DNA from: Bugulina stolonifera
Taxonomy: Eukaryota; Bryozoa; Gymnolaemata; Cheilostomatida; Bugulidae
Assembly: GCA_935421135.1 (NCBI GenBank)
Contig: OW285187.1
Span: forward strand, 4,898,001 to 4,962,000
DNA: 64,000 nt
Direction of reading: 5' to 3'
Shown here one piece after another: positions 1-11,882 of the stretch; the first letter of the stretch is position 1, and every line of letters starts with the position of its first letter. The notes beneath the pieces were generated by a model that was given only the letters and a program-made list of their open reading frames with translations, searched no databases and was not told the DNA's origin. Both the position numbers and the translations under genes were made by a program.

Positions 1-614
1 TAGTAGCTAATAGATGCTAAACTGCAAAAAAGTAACCCCAGAATTTCTACAATAACCATAGTGATGTCAGCATTAGGAGTTATCTCCACCTAGTTTTATG
101 TCAATTCTCAAAACTTCTTCTTTGATTATCTCAACTCTGACACACTATATAGAAGCAATATTGAGTTCTCACAAATGTTTTATAAGAAATACAGTGTTCC
201 TTCAATAAAACAGATGCTAGCAATTATTAGTACTACGTTCTACGTGTTCAACACACCAGTCTAATAGGTACGCATGTTATTCATGAGATAAACAAGTAGC
301 CTATTGACCAATCAAATTGCAAACTCAAAAGTCATTTGATAATTTTTTGCAACAAGTTGTACTTTTTATTCTCTAGGAATATTAACTAGCATTTGTTCTA
401 CATACCCATTTTTTCGTTTTGTGATATGCCTAGTGCAACAAGGATAAAATCTCAATTAAAACTTTCTGTTTATAATAACACAATGCCTGGTCTGGCATTC
501 ACTCCTTGCAATGATGTATTTCACTAGTTTTAGCAGAGCTGGGTACCATGATGACATCATAGAGCCCAGCTGGTATTGTGCTAACTGGTTCAGCTGCTAC
601 TAGGCTTTCTAATG
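1..614. other. No gene recognised
   Basis: AT-rich sequence left of the inverted duplication. I see no ARID core exon, RNA gene or recognisable repeat on either strand. Confidence 0.5.
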
Positions 615-2065
615 GTGCATTCAGTTATTTCAGTACAGTCCACCTTTAAACTGTAATTCTCCACCTTTTAGAGTCATAACTCTCTGCAACTCATCAAGAA
701 ACATCTCTCTGTGTGGTTCCACTCCCATCTCATAGAGCTAAAGGAAGTATAGGGATGTGTCCTATACAACTGTACATGTTTACACCTAGTGGTATTCCAT
801 TCTCAAACTTCAACAAATTGAACTCCCACCACCTATTTAGGGTATGAATTTATTTCTTTTTTGTTAGAGAATATTGACAAGTGTAGCAGACAGGTGGCCA
901 GAGCGTAAGTTTAAAGTCAAACATAGATTTCTTACCTGCTTGAAGGAAACTAGAGGTAGCTTGTCCTGGGGTTTCAATCTATTTGTTAATATGGACATCA
1001 ATGAAGGTTTTCTCATCATATGTACATCATTTGTTTCAGACCCGCTTTGGGAGTTGTCCCCTCTATCAAAGGTCGCCCTCACAGGAATTCCATCCTGATC
1101 TACCTGTAGTTTGACCCTGTTACTGTTCTTATTGCAAGAATCTACTGCTTCTAGTGACACTTCCTTTGTAACTTCTTTTATGACTTTAGTTCTACTAGAT
1201 ACTTCTAGTTTTAAACATAAATGACATAAAACTAGTTATTAGTGTGACTCTCCACATAAGTAGGGCCTACAGGTCTGTATCAGATTATATTGCTCATATG
1301 TGTAAGAGGGCAAAATAATGCAAATACAGTGTTTTTACTATAGCTTCTGCAACAAAACTTATTTATGTGAGCAGCAATAGGATAAGGTATCACAAACCTT
1401 TAGTTTCAAGCTCCAATCAGAGATTGACTTATATTAGAGCTGCGAATCTAAACACGTAGCTATTCATAAACAAGTTCCTTGCTAATGGGTATAGCCAGTG
1501 TCAAAATGGAACAAATGAGGTGGGTACGCGGTGCATGTAGGAAATGTTTGACAAATTTACAAGCCTTATACGCCTTATACTCCCGTATAACCACACTTCA
1601 AACACTGTGTATAGTCAAAGTTCCACCACCACAAAATTTAACTCGGCCACAGCAAATTATAAGTGACTCAAACCTGCAGTAAGTTACTATCTGGTGTAAG
1701 ATCATCAGTCTACAAACATTGAGTTCTTTTTAAAGAAGCTGATTCTAGCCCTTCATCTCTTAATATGAACATATGACCATTTCTCTCGTACTCATATAGG
1801 TACCTAGTATATCTACAAGATAACAGACGGACTAGCACTTCCTCATATATCAGGTTTCACCACAGTGAGCGCAGAAGGTCAAGACTAGAAGCACTTTATA
1901 ATTATTCTCTAGGTTGTTTTCAGGATCTCATGCTAGAGTTCCTATGAGGTTCTTGCACTTCCATCCAATAGCCATGAGATGCGATGAAACCTAGGCTATT
2001 ATGTAGCAAGGTTGTTATATAAAAGAATATAATCTTTTCCCTGAAGTGAATGTATAATATTGTAG
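615..2065. repeat. Inverted segmental duplication, left copy
   Basis: This stretch is the reverse complement, with scattered substitutions and small indels, of about 20655-22075. It covers three exons of the two-ARID gene plus their introns. Homology stops on the left near 615, just past the sixth-exon donor, and on the right near 2065. Boundaries were set by eye and are good to a few tens of bases. Confidence 0.85.
665..1812 (-). pseudogene. Partial inverted copy of the two-ARID gene (exons 4-6)
   Basis: On the minus strand, three exons match exons 4, 5 and 6 of the gene at 19059-23458: 1719-1812, 936-1204 (269 nt, same length and frame as its partner) and 665-737 (73 nt, LYEMGVEP-type first ARID helix). 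The middle exon is fully open and differs from its partner by only a few residues. The exon-4 copy has lost its donor: its 3' end reads TCAATGTTTG where the partner has TCAAGGTATG. I find no ARID core exon in 1-664 and no exon 1-3 copies above 2065, so the unit lacks both ends. It is most likely a duplication-derived fragment. Use as part of a chimeric transcript cannot be excluded because the exon 5-6 coding frame is intact. Confidence 0.75.
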
Positions 2066-2303
2066 TGAAACGAACCACACTGGTGTAGTGGGCCTTCAAC
2101 TCCCAGAGTCTCAAGGTCCATAACATTGAACACTGACATTACAGCCTCCAATCATATTGTGGTACTGGTTTACTGCTATTGTATTGGACACATACCTATC
2201 TACTTGCCTAGCATGTTTTTCAATTACGTAATCAGCAACTTTGTACTTTTCAGAATTTCTCTCTACATAAACTCCCATCCACATGTTCAAAATATACAGC
2301 CTT

Positions 2304-2430
2304 TATAACATATAGCTACAGGTGTGATTCACCTGTAGAACTGAAAAAAAGATCTGCTTGAAATCTACCCGTAGAACTGAAGAAATGCATTATAACATAT
2401 AGCTACAGGTGTGATTCACCCGTAGAACTG
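2304..2430. repeat. Two-copy tandem repeat containing a short hairpin
   Basis: A unit of about 40 bp that begins TATAACATATAGC occurs at about 2304-2344 and 2390-2430. Each copy contains CTACAGGTG and its complement CACCTGTAG separated by TGATT. The first copy is a perfect 9-bp stem; the second has one mismatch (CACCCGTAG). A partial third unit (ACCCGTAGAACTG) lies between them. Confidence 0.7.
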
Positions 2431-2431
2431 T

Positions 2432-2620
2432 TTGTTCCTGTTTGGTTGTCTTGTCTTTTGGGAACAAATATGATTTGCTAAACTCATGCCCTCTGTCGGG
2501 AGTTGTTACACTCTGCTTTTAGCTAGACGGCCGTGATGATTTCACTTAGTAAATAATTATAATATACCATAATACCATAATACCATAATACCATAACACC
2601 ATATACCATATACCATATAG
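2432..2620 (-). repeat. Interspersed repeat with ATACCATA microsatellite
   Basis: About 2432-2560 is an inverted copy of about 17310-17440, sharing the blocks around TTTGGGAACAAATATG and CCCTCTGTCGGGAG. In both places it abuts a TA-rich simple repeat: ATACCAT-type units at about 2563-2620 here, and GGTATAATAT-type units at 17148-17313. The pairing of body and simple repeat at two sites suggests a small transposable element ending in an expanding microsatellite. Confidence 0.7.
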
Positions 2621-2643
2621 GCCAACTCCTCTTTCAGTATACA

Positions 2644-5600
2644 GTTATATTTAACACAGGAAAGCTAGCACATCTTTAGAACATCTGTCTTTAATACGGT
2701 CAAGTATAAGATAACAGTCATAGCAGTTGTTCCTTGTTGTAGTATTTTATAGTTGTCACTCACCCAGTCAGGGTTTTACAAGGTGGCCATTAATTTTAAA
2801 CTACCAATAAGAACTGTAAAATTGAGACTCTGTTAGACCGTCAGGTAGAGATATTGTGACTTTGGACTACGATTAGCTATAACTATCTAGTGATATCTTG
2901 ATACCTTGTTTGGGATATTTAAAATTTTCATATTATTTTGATGTGGTATGAACTCATCAAACACTATATTTTTGTTTATATTTTACTTCTTCACAACATA
3001 AACAGAAATTTTCCACAACATTGACAGAGTTATTTGTTGAGGTAAAAACACATTGGTTGTCTGAAGTAGCAGTTATAGATTCTTTCTGTTGGGTTCTATT
3101 TATGACTAGTTCATTCTAGTATATATTCTTTTTACAGCTATATATTACAGAAATTTTTCTACTTCAGTGTTTGATATATTAACCAATGGTAGTAGAACCT
3201 CCAGAATAAAAGAAAAAATTAAGTATCAAATATTATACAAGAGCAGCAGCAGAGGTCAGTGTTTTGACCACTAACTTCTACAAAGTGTGTTTAATGGTAT
3301 GTGACTTTGATGACTACGAGCTTTAAAATAATGATGAACTAGCTTTAGTCTTTTATTGCAGATAGATGTAATAATGGTCCTACACAATTGAGAGTTGCTA
3401 CATGTACTGTAGCTCTTTACTCTTTTGATGCTATCCTAACAATAATCCCCTTTGATGTATATTCTTTGATCTATTTCCCTCATTTCATGTAGTACATGTA
3501 TTGGCCTTTACCTGTAGATATAATCACCTCTGATGACTACAGACTGCCACTTTACATTATGAAGTTTTGTGATAAAAAGCAGAATATTATTAAATTTAAA
3601 AGCTGTATGTAATGTTGGCCTATGTGTAGACTCAGCCATTAGGTAGATAGAGAAAAGAAGGACATTGGAATGATGTCATCAAACACACTGTTGATCTACT
3701 CTATGTCTGACCATCATGTTGATATCTGACAGTTTTGGAATTCTACCACATTGAGAAATCAGAATAAGAGACAGAAGGGAAATGTTCCTTACTGTCAGGT
3801 ACACTCAGGCCTAAATCCACACTCTGTCACATTATAGGATTTAAGTGTCACTTCTCATATAGCCAACCTGTATGAAGGTGTCATTCAATATAGGCTTATT
3901 TTAAATCTAATATGCAAAGATTACTACCCCAGCTGCTCTGATACTTCTGATCTTCTGCATAGGGTTCATTTACTGCAATCAATAAAGCTGAAGTGTCAGT
4001 ACAGCCTGGTAAATAGATGCTCAGAATAGTTGTCAACAGTCTTAATTGCATTCAACATCGATAACTGGTTGCTAGGTCTGTTTGTTGTTTGGGTTAAAAA
4101 AGTCATCCATGTACAAGATGTCACCGGCATCAGAACAGCTGTTGTATTCGCACATGATGATATTTACATACATGTCAGCTACATGAGAAGTGATATTTGA
4201 TTCTATAATGCAACATGTGCTAACTTAGAACTTTCTTGAAAATTTTACTAATTTGGCATATTTTGTAATTCATGGAATACATGTACACCCGTCCTCCCAG
4301 TATTGTTATAATTAATCAGGTTTTACATTGGGTAACTCTTGTTTCTCTGTTTACTAACAGAGAGTCAAACACTACATTGTATGTTAGAGTTGAGTGAGTT
4401 TGCTGACATATCTCACTGAACTGAGATATAGGATGATATTATTATAATATTCTTCTATTCCTCAATATTATTTATACAGTATTTGAAGACAGTAACTACA
4501 CATACAAGACCTGAGTAGTCACATGTAATATAATTATTGTTTACCATGACAGTTGATCCTACTTATGAACAGCTTTACTGTATAGCTTAACATAACCTTG
4601 CAATTAGATTGCTGTTAGATCTGACATTGAATCTAACAGTTGGCTATATGAGAAGTGACACATTAATCCTATAATGTGACAAAGTATAAAGTTAGATCTA
4701 CCTTACAGCTTAAGACATTTTCCTTTTGAGTCATGGTTTCTCGTTCATGGGATACCCTCCTCCCCCAATATTGTTATAACTAATCAGGTTTTACATTGGG
4801 TAACCCTTGTTTCTCAGTGTATCAACTGAAGGTCAAACACTACTATATTAGAGTTGAGTATGTTTTACAGAACTGCCATTTTAACATAACAATGAGATAT
4901 AAATATGTTTGATAATATTATTATAATATGGTAATGGTTTTTGGTTTCTGGTATGGTCGTCCTAAGATGACTTCCGAGTCCAAAGTGAAGTGCCTATGAG
5001 TGGTGCTAGGCCTTCTCATTACATGAAAGATTGACCGGCGTCAGTAGTCAAATAACTACCAAAGACGACCTATGTGATCCTGAGTTATGCTTGTTTACTA
5101 TACTGAGAAAGAGAGTGATCCGACCTAGTAGGCAGTTCGTATTGCAAGGTCGAGAACCTTAAAAACTAGAATGACCTATGTACGAAGTGAAAGTCGCTGT
5201 ATATAAGTATAGATGTGTCTTTATTGAGATCCAAGCAAGAACCGAGACGACAAACGTAAAAGCAATACCCTTTATATAGTAAGAAAACTTCCGGAAGATG
5301 TTCCGGTAAAAAGGCGAACGTAGTGTCGGGAAAAGACGACATAGGGTCGTCCGGAAATTGCGCAACAATATGGCGGCTGGAAGCCCGATGGCCGACCCAA
5401 AATGGGTTGGGTTAATACAAAAGATGCTTAGAATCATCCAAATCATATACAAAATGAATCTCAGGTAATTCCAAGAGGTCGGGCCTTTTTACAAGGGTAT
5501 AAAAAGCAGTACAATGACTCAGTAATGCCATATCAGGTATGCAAGCAATATTCGACTAAGTAGTAATGAATACAGGCAGATATACATATGGGTACACATT

Positions 5601-5960
5601 GTAGTTAATGTCAGGTGGTTGAGGAAGACTGTGCATAACCATTACAATATTCTTCTTTTACTCTATTCTATTTACACAACTATATAGTCGAGGACAGTAT
5701 CTACACATACAGGGACATGTACACTCAGCCCTTCCGTGAGAGACGTTGCTGTGTAACATAAAATTATTGTTTCGGCAGATGTCATCAGTAGAGGGTATTC
5801 TACACATGGCTAAACTAAGGGAAACAGACCAAAGAAAACAAAACAAAAGAGATTATTTTATGTTACCACCAGAAGACCAAAGAGCTACCCATTATTGGCT
5901 GCAGGAAAGTGCACATCAAAGTGTGATGGACAGATACAATTGTGCATAGTACATGACTGT
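2644..5960. repeat. Direct segmental duplication, copy A
   Basis: Starting at TTAACACAGGAAAGCTAGC this region runs parallel to 8908-10700. Homology is strong over 2644-3900, then continues in blocks. Copy A is longer because it contains a MITE (4931-5645) and an internal repeat (about 4170-4445 resembles 4625-4925). Short open frames near 5746-5949 align with about 10545-10700 but carry no recognisable domain. No gene is supported here. Confidence 0.8.
4931..5645 (+). mobile_element. MITE-like element, full-length copy
   Basis: Imperfect terminal inverted repeats GTAATGGTT and AACCATTAC bound about 715 bp, with AATAT on both flanks as a candidate target-site duplication. A second long copy lies at 31174-31834 and partial copies at 16903-17147 and 37415-37462. 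The interior is GC-richer than its surroundings and holds conserved blocks GCGCAACAATATGGCGG and GAAGCCCGATGGCCGACCC. No transposase is encoded. The 97-residue minus-strand open frame inside it is not maintained in the other copies. Confidence 0.75.
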
Positions 5961-6977
5961 ATATTATGCATATTGGTTTGCTCGAATGTGCGACTAGTGG
6001 ACATTTCAAAATTTCTGATTTCAACAAATTTTAATTTTTAATGTTAAATTTTATGTTTAATTCATTAAATTGATTAATAAAAATTTTTTATCTGCAAGTT
6101 ATTTTCTTCTAAATGTATTCTACACAGTTTCAAACTGTCCAGTTGAGAAAGGTCCAACTTCAAACTGTCTTTTTCGAAATGTGCCTTTACTGGTTTGCTC
6201 ATAGTTAATATAACAACAATCATTATAGAATTAGTAGACATCAAAACCATGGACCTATGAGAGTTGAACGATGGGAGAGAACTGAGTTTTTGTGACTAAT
6301 GTTTGGCTGATGGATCACCAGATGTTGAGACTAGTGGAGAAGTACACTGCATGTATTATGATTATTCTATCCTTTGACAGTAGAGCAACATTATTTAGTA
6401 ATTCTTAGCGACTCATAAGCTCTTATTGAACAGAGAAAGCTAACCCTATGGTAGATATCATAGTTATAAGAACAGTTGTCAACTGTCTCTCTCATGTAGA
6501 ATACACAGAATGACACTTGAATACTGGTTGGCTACATGAGAAGTGACACTTTAATTCTATAATGTAGGGAGCATCATGCTTCATGTGTGTATTCAAAGCA
6601 ATAAGTCCATTAGTGTGATTTTCTTACAATACTGCTATATTATGTACAATTATGTTGTTTTAGCACTTGTAGATAGAATAGAAAATAATCATTACTGTAT
6701 GTACTAACGTAATGCATACATAAAAAAACCATGGAAAGCTAATATACACAGTAGCTACATAATTTTTACTTGACTAATAAATTAATAATTATTCAGCAAA
6801 ATCACAGGAGATGAATAAAACCATTATATTATTGTAAATATAGACGCTATACAGTTTGTAGTCAGAAAGGATAGACCTTCTCCAGAAAGAAGGATACAAA
6901 TTATAAGAATTTATGCACTGCAAATATATTACATACATAAAAACAATGAGGGTAGTTAATATTTACATAGCAGCTGT

Positions 6978-7046
6978 ATAATTTATACCTTACTATAAAA
7001 TCACAGTTATATAATTTATACCTTACTATAAAAACCACAGTTATAC
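6978..7046. repeat. Short tandem duplication
   Basis: Two adjacent units of about 34 bp share the core TATAATTTATACCTTACTAT and a CACAGTTAT block. They lie just downstream, on the minus strand, of the ARID-less gene. Nothing else is recognised in 5961-7098. Confidence 0.6.
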
Positions 7047-7098
7047 AGTTTGTAGTAAGAAAGGACACGTTAGACAACTCAATAAATAGTATAGTAAG

Positions 7099-8533
7099 TT
7101 ATTCCTCACTTGATTGACCCTTTCTTATTCTCTTGGCAGGAGGGGGACAATCCTCTTTTTCATCAGTCATATCTACACAAAACACAATCATGCCTTATAT
7201 GGTCATCAGGTTTATAGTTAACATAATTAGATAAACTTCAAGAGTGTCAGAAACTGTGACAACTAGTGTGTAGAACCAGTGCAAAACTCTTCATTAAGCA
7301 TGTAAGCAGCCACTATGTAGTACATCATTGTAATAAAACATGGAGCTTCAACTATTCTAAAGACTTAATGCTGTACCAGTCAAAGAATGAATATAGAGAT
7401 GCAACAACATAATATTATCAACCAATAGTGGGAACCACAGCTCTGGCTGCACAGAAATACATTTCCTTGTAAACATTTATGAAACATTGCCATAACATAA
7501 TAGAATATTTCAGTAAGATACCTACCAGGGACTCGTTTCTGTGGCTCTGGTTCTACTGTCTCGAAATGTAATATGTTGGTTCCTAAATCAAACATATAGC
7601 AGTGTGTAACAGTAGTTAGACATCACGTATTAGATGACCTAATATTTTACATTGAAGAAGTAGCTAAGTTAGCCACTGCAAGTCTTGATGTTCAATATTT
7701 CTATTACTATAATAGTTTTACTATATGTTACCCATTTCTTACAACTGTGGTGTAGATCTAAATACATTGTAAAAAGTCCAGAACTCTTTTCCCACACTGC
7801 ATGATATAAAACAGTTTGCATGTACAATACTATAAACCTATAATAATCATGCTCACCAGCCATAGAAACAGCGTTTAGCTTCGCTATATTTTTCGGCCTG
7901 GTGTTTCGTATTATGGCGGAGTTGACTTCCTCCACAACTTCAATATACTCTATCGGGATAACTCTTCTTCTTATATTTCGAGGTTGACCCTCTCTTGTTC
8001 TTAGCTGAATAATACAAAGTAGATGTCTAAATCAGTTTTTATGGTTCATTTAGTAGCTGTGGCCCATCGGTTAGAATGCTGGGTTGCTGAGGGTTCCAGG
8101 CTAAAATCCCAGTCAGGGTGGTGCAACTCAGAACATCCAGCCTGAGATAAAGTACTTGGCTTCAAGGAAACTCCTCCGCTCTCCTCACAGTACTGGCACC
8201 TGGCAGTGCAAGCTGCAAGGAGCTGGTCAACAAAATTGCCAGTGAGTTGTTTTTAAGGATTCAATTAATTATTGTTTCTATTTACATAATGCTTCATTCT
8301 ACACAATGTTATAGATAAGCAAATATAATCATAACTATCTGCTGGACCAGTATGAGTAGCTTTACGGACTATCTTTAAATTCAAAGTCTATGTGTAATAG
8401 TTTGTTTATATACATGTAAAATAGTTGAGTATCTGTAATCTCTACTATTAGTATTTGATATTCCTCATATGAATTACCTACTTTAACTTACCCAGTGGAG
8501 CTGAAGTTGGGCACTTATTCCAAACAATGGCAT
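7099..8533 (-). CDS. ARID3-like C-terminal paralogue without an ARID domain (106 aa)
   Basis: Minus-strand model of four exons: 8492-8533 (ATG at 8533, MPLFGISAQLQLHW), 7857-8004, 7526-7582 and 7099-7172 (TAA at 7099). All introns are GT-AG and the 321 coding nt stay in frame. The second exon contains EEVNSAIIRN, alignable with the post-ARID segment of the family (AELSRAIEAN in the 251-aa genes). The third (TNILHFETVEPEPQKR) and fourth (CPPPAKRIRK) align with the penultimate exon (QEPRSQFKRVRR) and last exon (LPAPKRTRTE) of those genes, and the intron phases are the same. No ARID helices are present. Function is unknown; a tail-only nuclear protein is an inference from the KR-rich end. The first exon is the least certain part. 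Confidence 0.55.
8054..8232 (+). mobile_element. tRNA-derived SINE, copy 1
   Basis: The sequence begins GCTGTGGCCCATCGGTTAGA (A-box-like region) and then has GGGTTCCAGGCTAAAATCCC (decayed B box). It shares its body and end (CTGGCACCTGGCAGTGCAAG, GAGCTGGTCA) with the copy at 19775-20070. It lies in the first intron of the minus-strand gene at 7099-8533. Confidence 0.7.
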
Positions 8534-8907
8534 CTTATTCCAGTTATGCTGATCTTCATGTATTCAGTGATGTAGCTGATAAATAATCTTTTGTGTTCGC
8601 TCTCTCTATCATTTCTCAAGAACTGTCAACTTAGTGAAGGACAAGGGTATTTATACATCTTAGTGCACTATGACCTTTACCAGTTGATCTCCTAGCCAAT
8701 GAGGTTGTCTAATCATGACACTACCCAATCATATGCAAGGGTGTCCTTTGCAACAAAATAACTTTTACAGTATCAGAGAACTAGCAGGTGTATGTAGTTA
8801 CTAATAATACATGTAACTGCCACAAGTTGCCTTCCCCAAATTTAAACCTGTATTAGATTTAACTTAGACTTTACTAGGTACTGGTTACTATGACTTTGTA
8901 TTCATTT

Positions 8908-10700
8908 ATAGTTAACACAGGAAAGCTAGCACATCTTTAGAACATCTGTCTTTAATACGGTCAAGTATAAGATAACAGTCATAGCAATTGTTCCTTGTTG
9001 TAGTATTTTATCGTTGTCACTCACCCTGTCAGGGTTTTACAAGGCGGCCATTAATTTTAAACTGCCGATAAGAACCGTAGAATTGAGACTCTATTAGGCT
9101 GTCAGGTAGAGATATTGTGACTTTGGACTGCGATTAGCTATAACTATCTAGTGATATCTTGATACCTTGTTTGAGATATTTAAAATTTTCATATTATTGT
9201 GATGTTGTATGAACTCATCAAACACTATATTTTTGTTTATATTTTACTTCTTCACAACATAAACAGAAATCTTCCACCACATGGACAGAGTTATTTGTTG
9301 AGGTAAAAACACATAGATTGTCTGAAGTAGCAGTCATGGATTCTTTCTGTTGGGTTTATTCATTCTTGTATGTACGTGTATATTCTTATTACAGCTAGAT
9401 ATTACAGCAATTGTTACATTTCAATGTTTGCTGTGCTAACCAATGATAGTAGAACCTCCAGAATAAAAGAACAATAAAAGTATTGAACATTATACAATAA
9501 GAGCAGCAGAGATCAGTGCTTTGATAACTAACTTCTACAAAGTGTGTTAAATGCTTAAATGACTTTAATGCTCACTAGTTTAAAATAATGATGACCTACC
9601 TGTAGTAGCTTTAATTTTTAGTTACACATGCATATAATAATGTTCCTAGGCCATATGGAGCTACTTCATGTACTTTAGCTCTTTACTCTTTTGCTGCTAT
9701 CATAACAATAATCCCCTTTGATGTACATTCTTTGATCTATTTCTCTCATTTCATGTAGTACATGTATTGGCCTTTCCCTGTAGATGTAATCACCTCTGGT
9801 GACTGCAACTGCCAAGCTATGAGGTTTTATGACAAAGAGCAGAATGTTATTATATTTGAAAGCTGTAGTAATGTTGGCCTATGTGTAAATTATGGTAGAT
9901 AGAGAAAAGAAGGACATTGGAATGCTATCATAAAATACACTGTAGACATACTGTATGTGTCACCATAATGTGGATATCTGACAGTTTAGGGAATCTACTG
10001 CATTGAGAAGTCAGAATAAAAGACAGAAGGGAAATGTTTCTCCCTGTCAGGTGCTGTAGGCCTAAGTTCACACCCTGTGAATTTACTTGTATCTCCAACA
10101 GGTATTAGAATAGCTGTTGTAATCCCTCTCTTAAAATATACATAATGCCACTTAAATACAGGTTGGCTATATGAGAAGTGACATATTCTTCCTATAATGT
10201 CACAAAGTATGAAGTTAGATCTACCTTATACAGTTTGGAAAATTCTACTAATTTGGTATAATTATGTTTTGGTAGGCTATATGTACACTTCTCCCCCTAG
10301 TGTTATTATAGTCAAGTTTTGCATTGGGGAAACTCTTATTATCTGGTTACTAACAGAGAGTCAAACATTACTATATTAGAGTTGAGTGAGTTTGCTGATA
10401 TATTTGATGGTACACTTATTATAATTTATTTGTCTTTTCCTCTATACTATCTTTAAAATAGTTGAGTGCAGTATCTGCACACAGACAAGTGCATATACAT
10501 GTACATTTATATACAGTTTTTCAATGGGAGATGATGTTGTTTGACATAAGACTGTTGTTCCTACAGCTATCAACAGCTTAAGGTATTCTACACATGACTA
10601 CACCAACTAAGGAAAATACATGTACATGTAGATCACAAAGAAAATCAAAACAGATTACTATTATGTTACCAACAGCAGACCAAAGAGCAACCCAATATTG
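8908..10700. repeat. Direct segmental duplication, copy B
   Basis: Same orientation as 2644-5960. It shares the long block beginning TTAACACAGGAAAGCTAGC and later blocks near 10150-10440 and 10545-10700. It lacks the MITE and the internal repeat seen in copy A, so it is closer to the pre-insertion arrangement. No domain-bearing open frame was recognised. Confidence 0.8.
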
Positions 10701-11078
10701 ACGTCCTGAAACTTTCATTGCGATTACTTCTGATGTGACTATGGGTAATTTGTACAATGCAGCAATACTAAGAGATATACATGTATAATATAGCTAAAAT
10801 AAGATATTTGAAAGGGAGGTAGTTATAGCTGGAAGTGGAACCCATCAGAAAGGATAATATTTCAGACGATATGCATGTGTTTATTATCTGACCAAATAAA
10901 TTTCTCCAAATAATTGAAAGAGTCTGTTTATGTTGGGACAAAGTAAAAAAACTAATTAACAGACCGGCAGCATTTTTTGTTTTAACACAAGAATAGTTAG
11001 GACAACTCATGTATTTGCTTGTAGTACTTAGAATAATTATATTGCTACTTCTTATCTTATCATTTTTTGTACATGTAG

Positions 11079-11882
11079 ATATACGAGATGGGTGCTGAGC
11101 TACAAAGAATCCCTTTCCTCAACAAACTTGTTTTATTCTACTTTAAAGAAGGTCACCTATAATGTACTCTTAACTCAAACAAACCGCTCGACTGTTTCAA
11201 TAATACTATGTAATGCACATTACTGGCTAAATTAGTCAATCATTCTGTTCTTTACAATATTATTGTTGTGATCAGCCTTGAATTTGTTTTAACTGCAGGT
11301 GTGGAGATTGGGAAAGTCCTGGATCTGTTTAGAGTCTTTTATAAAGTCATACCTATGGGTGGTATCACACAAGTCCTTAACAAGGATAAGCTGGGAGAAG
11401 TTAGAAGAGTCTTAGGGCTGCCTCCAACAGTTAGAGATGCCACCCTCATCAAAAAGTAAGATAATTTCCTCACTAAACTGACTACCAGTTTTTAAATAAC
11501 AAACTTTTGTGTAGATAAAAGCTTTCTAGTGTGCTGAATACTTGAAGTTATATCAAAGTGCTAATATTAGAGTAGTTGGTTCTTTGGTCACTCAAGACCT
11601 GTATCTGTTTCTGTTTCTGTTTCTGTCGAGCCACTTGAACCAGTAAAGGCTACCACTCCATTGTATCTGTATATACATGTGCATGTAGACTGGATCTACA
11701 TTGTAGTATTCTGTCCTTTTGTCATCGATCCCTATAGACTAGCTTGGCAAGTCTTCAACTGGGACACCAGTTCTTTGCAGCCTGTAACATATAAGTTAGC
11801 ATTGAGCAAGCAAAAAGTGAATACACTTCAGGAACCTTTTAACTTAAACAAAGCTAATAGTATAGAGTACTACAAAATGTAA
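11079..11882 (+). pseudogene. Divergent ARID unit, probably incomplete
   Basis: Two exons have the family architecture. 11079-11151 (73 nt) reads IYEMGAELQR, with FLNKLVLFY later in the exon. 11299-11455 (157 nt, shorter than the usual 184) reads VLDLFRVFYKVIPMGGITQV and then GEVRRVLGLP. The LDL-F-Y-V--GG spacing identifies the ARID core, but the usual Trp before the I/V--L-LP motif is replaced by Leu (KLGEV), and the first donor is weak (GTCACC). A possible terminal exon, 11738-11882 (starting LAWQVFNWDTSS, phase 2 acceptor, stop at 11880), joins in frame but lacks the LY-(Y/F)E motif. No start exon was found. It is either a highly diverged gene or a decaying copy. Confidence 0.5.

Noticed and set aside
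1479..1682. 67-residue open frame also seen on the opposite strand at 21061-21249
   Set aside because: It lies in the intron shared by the inverted duplication, and the two versions differ in length and end.
5159..5452. 97-residue minus-strand open frame
   Set aside because: Lies inside the MITE and is not maintained in the second long copy at 31174-31834.
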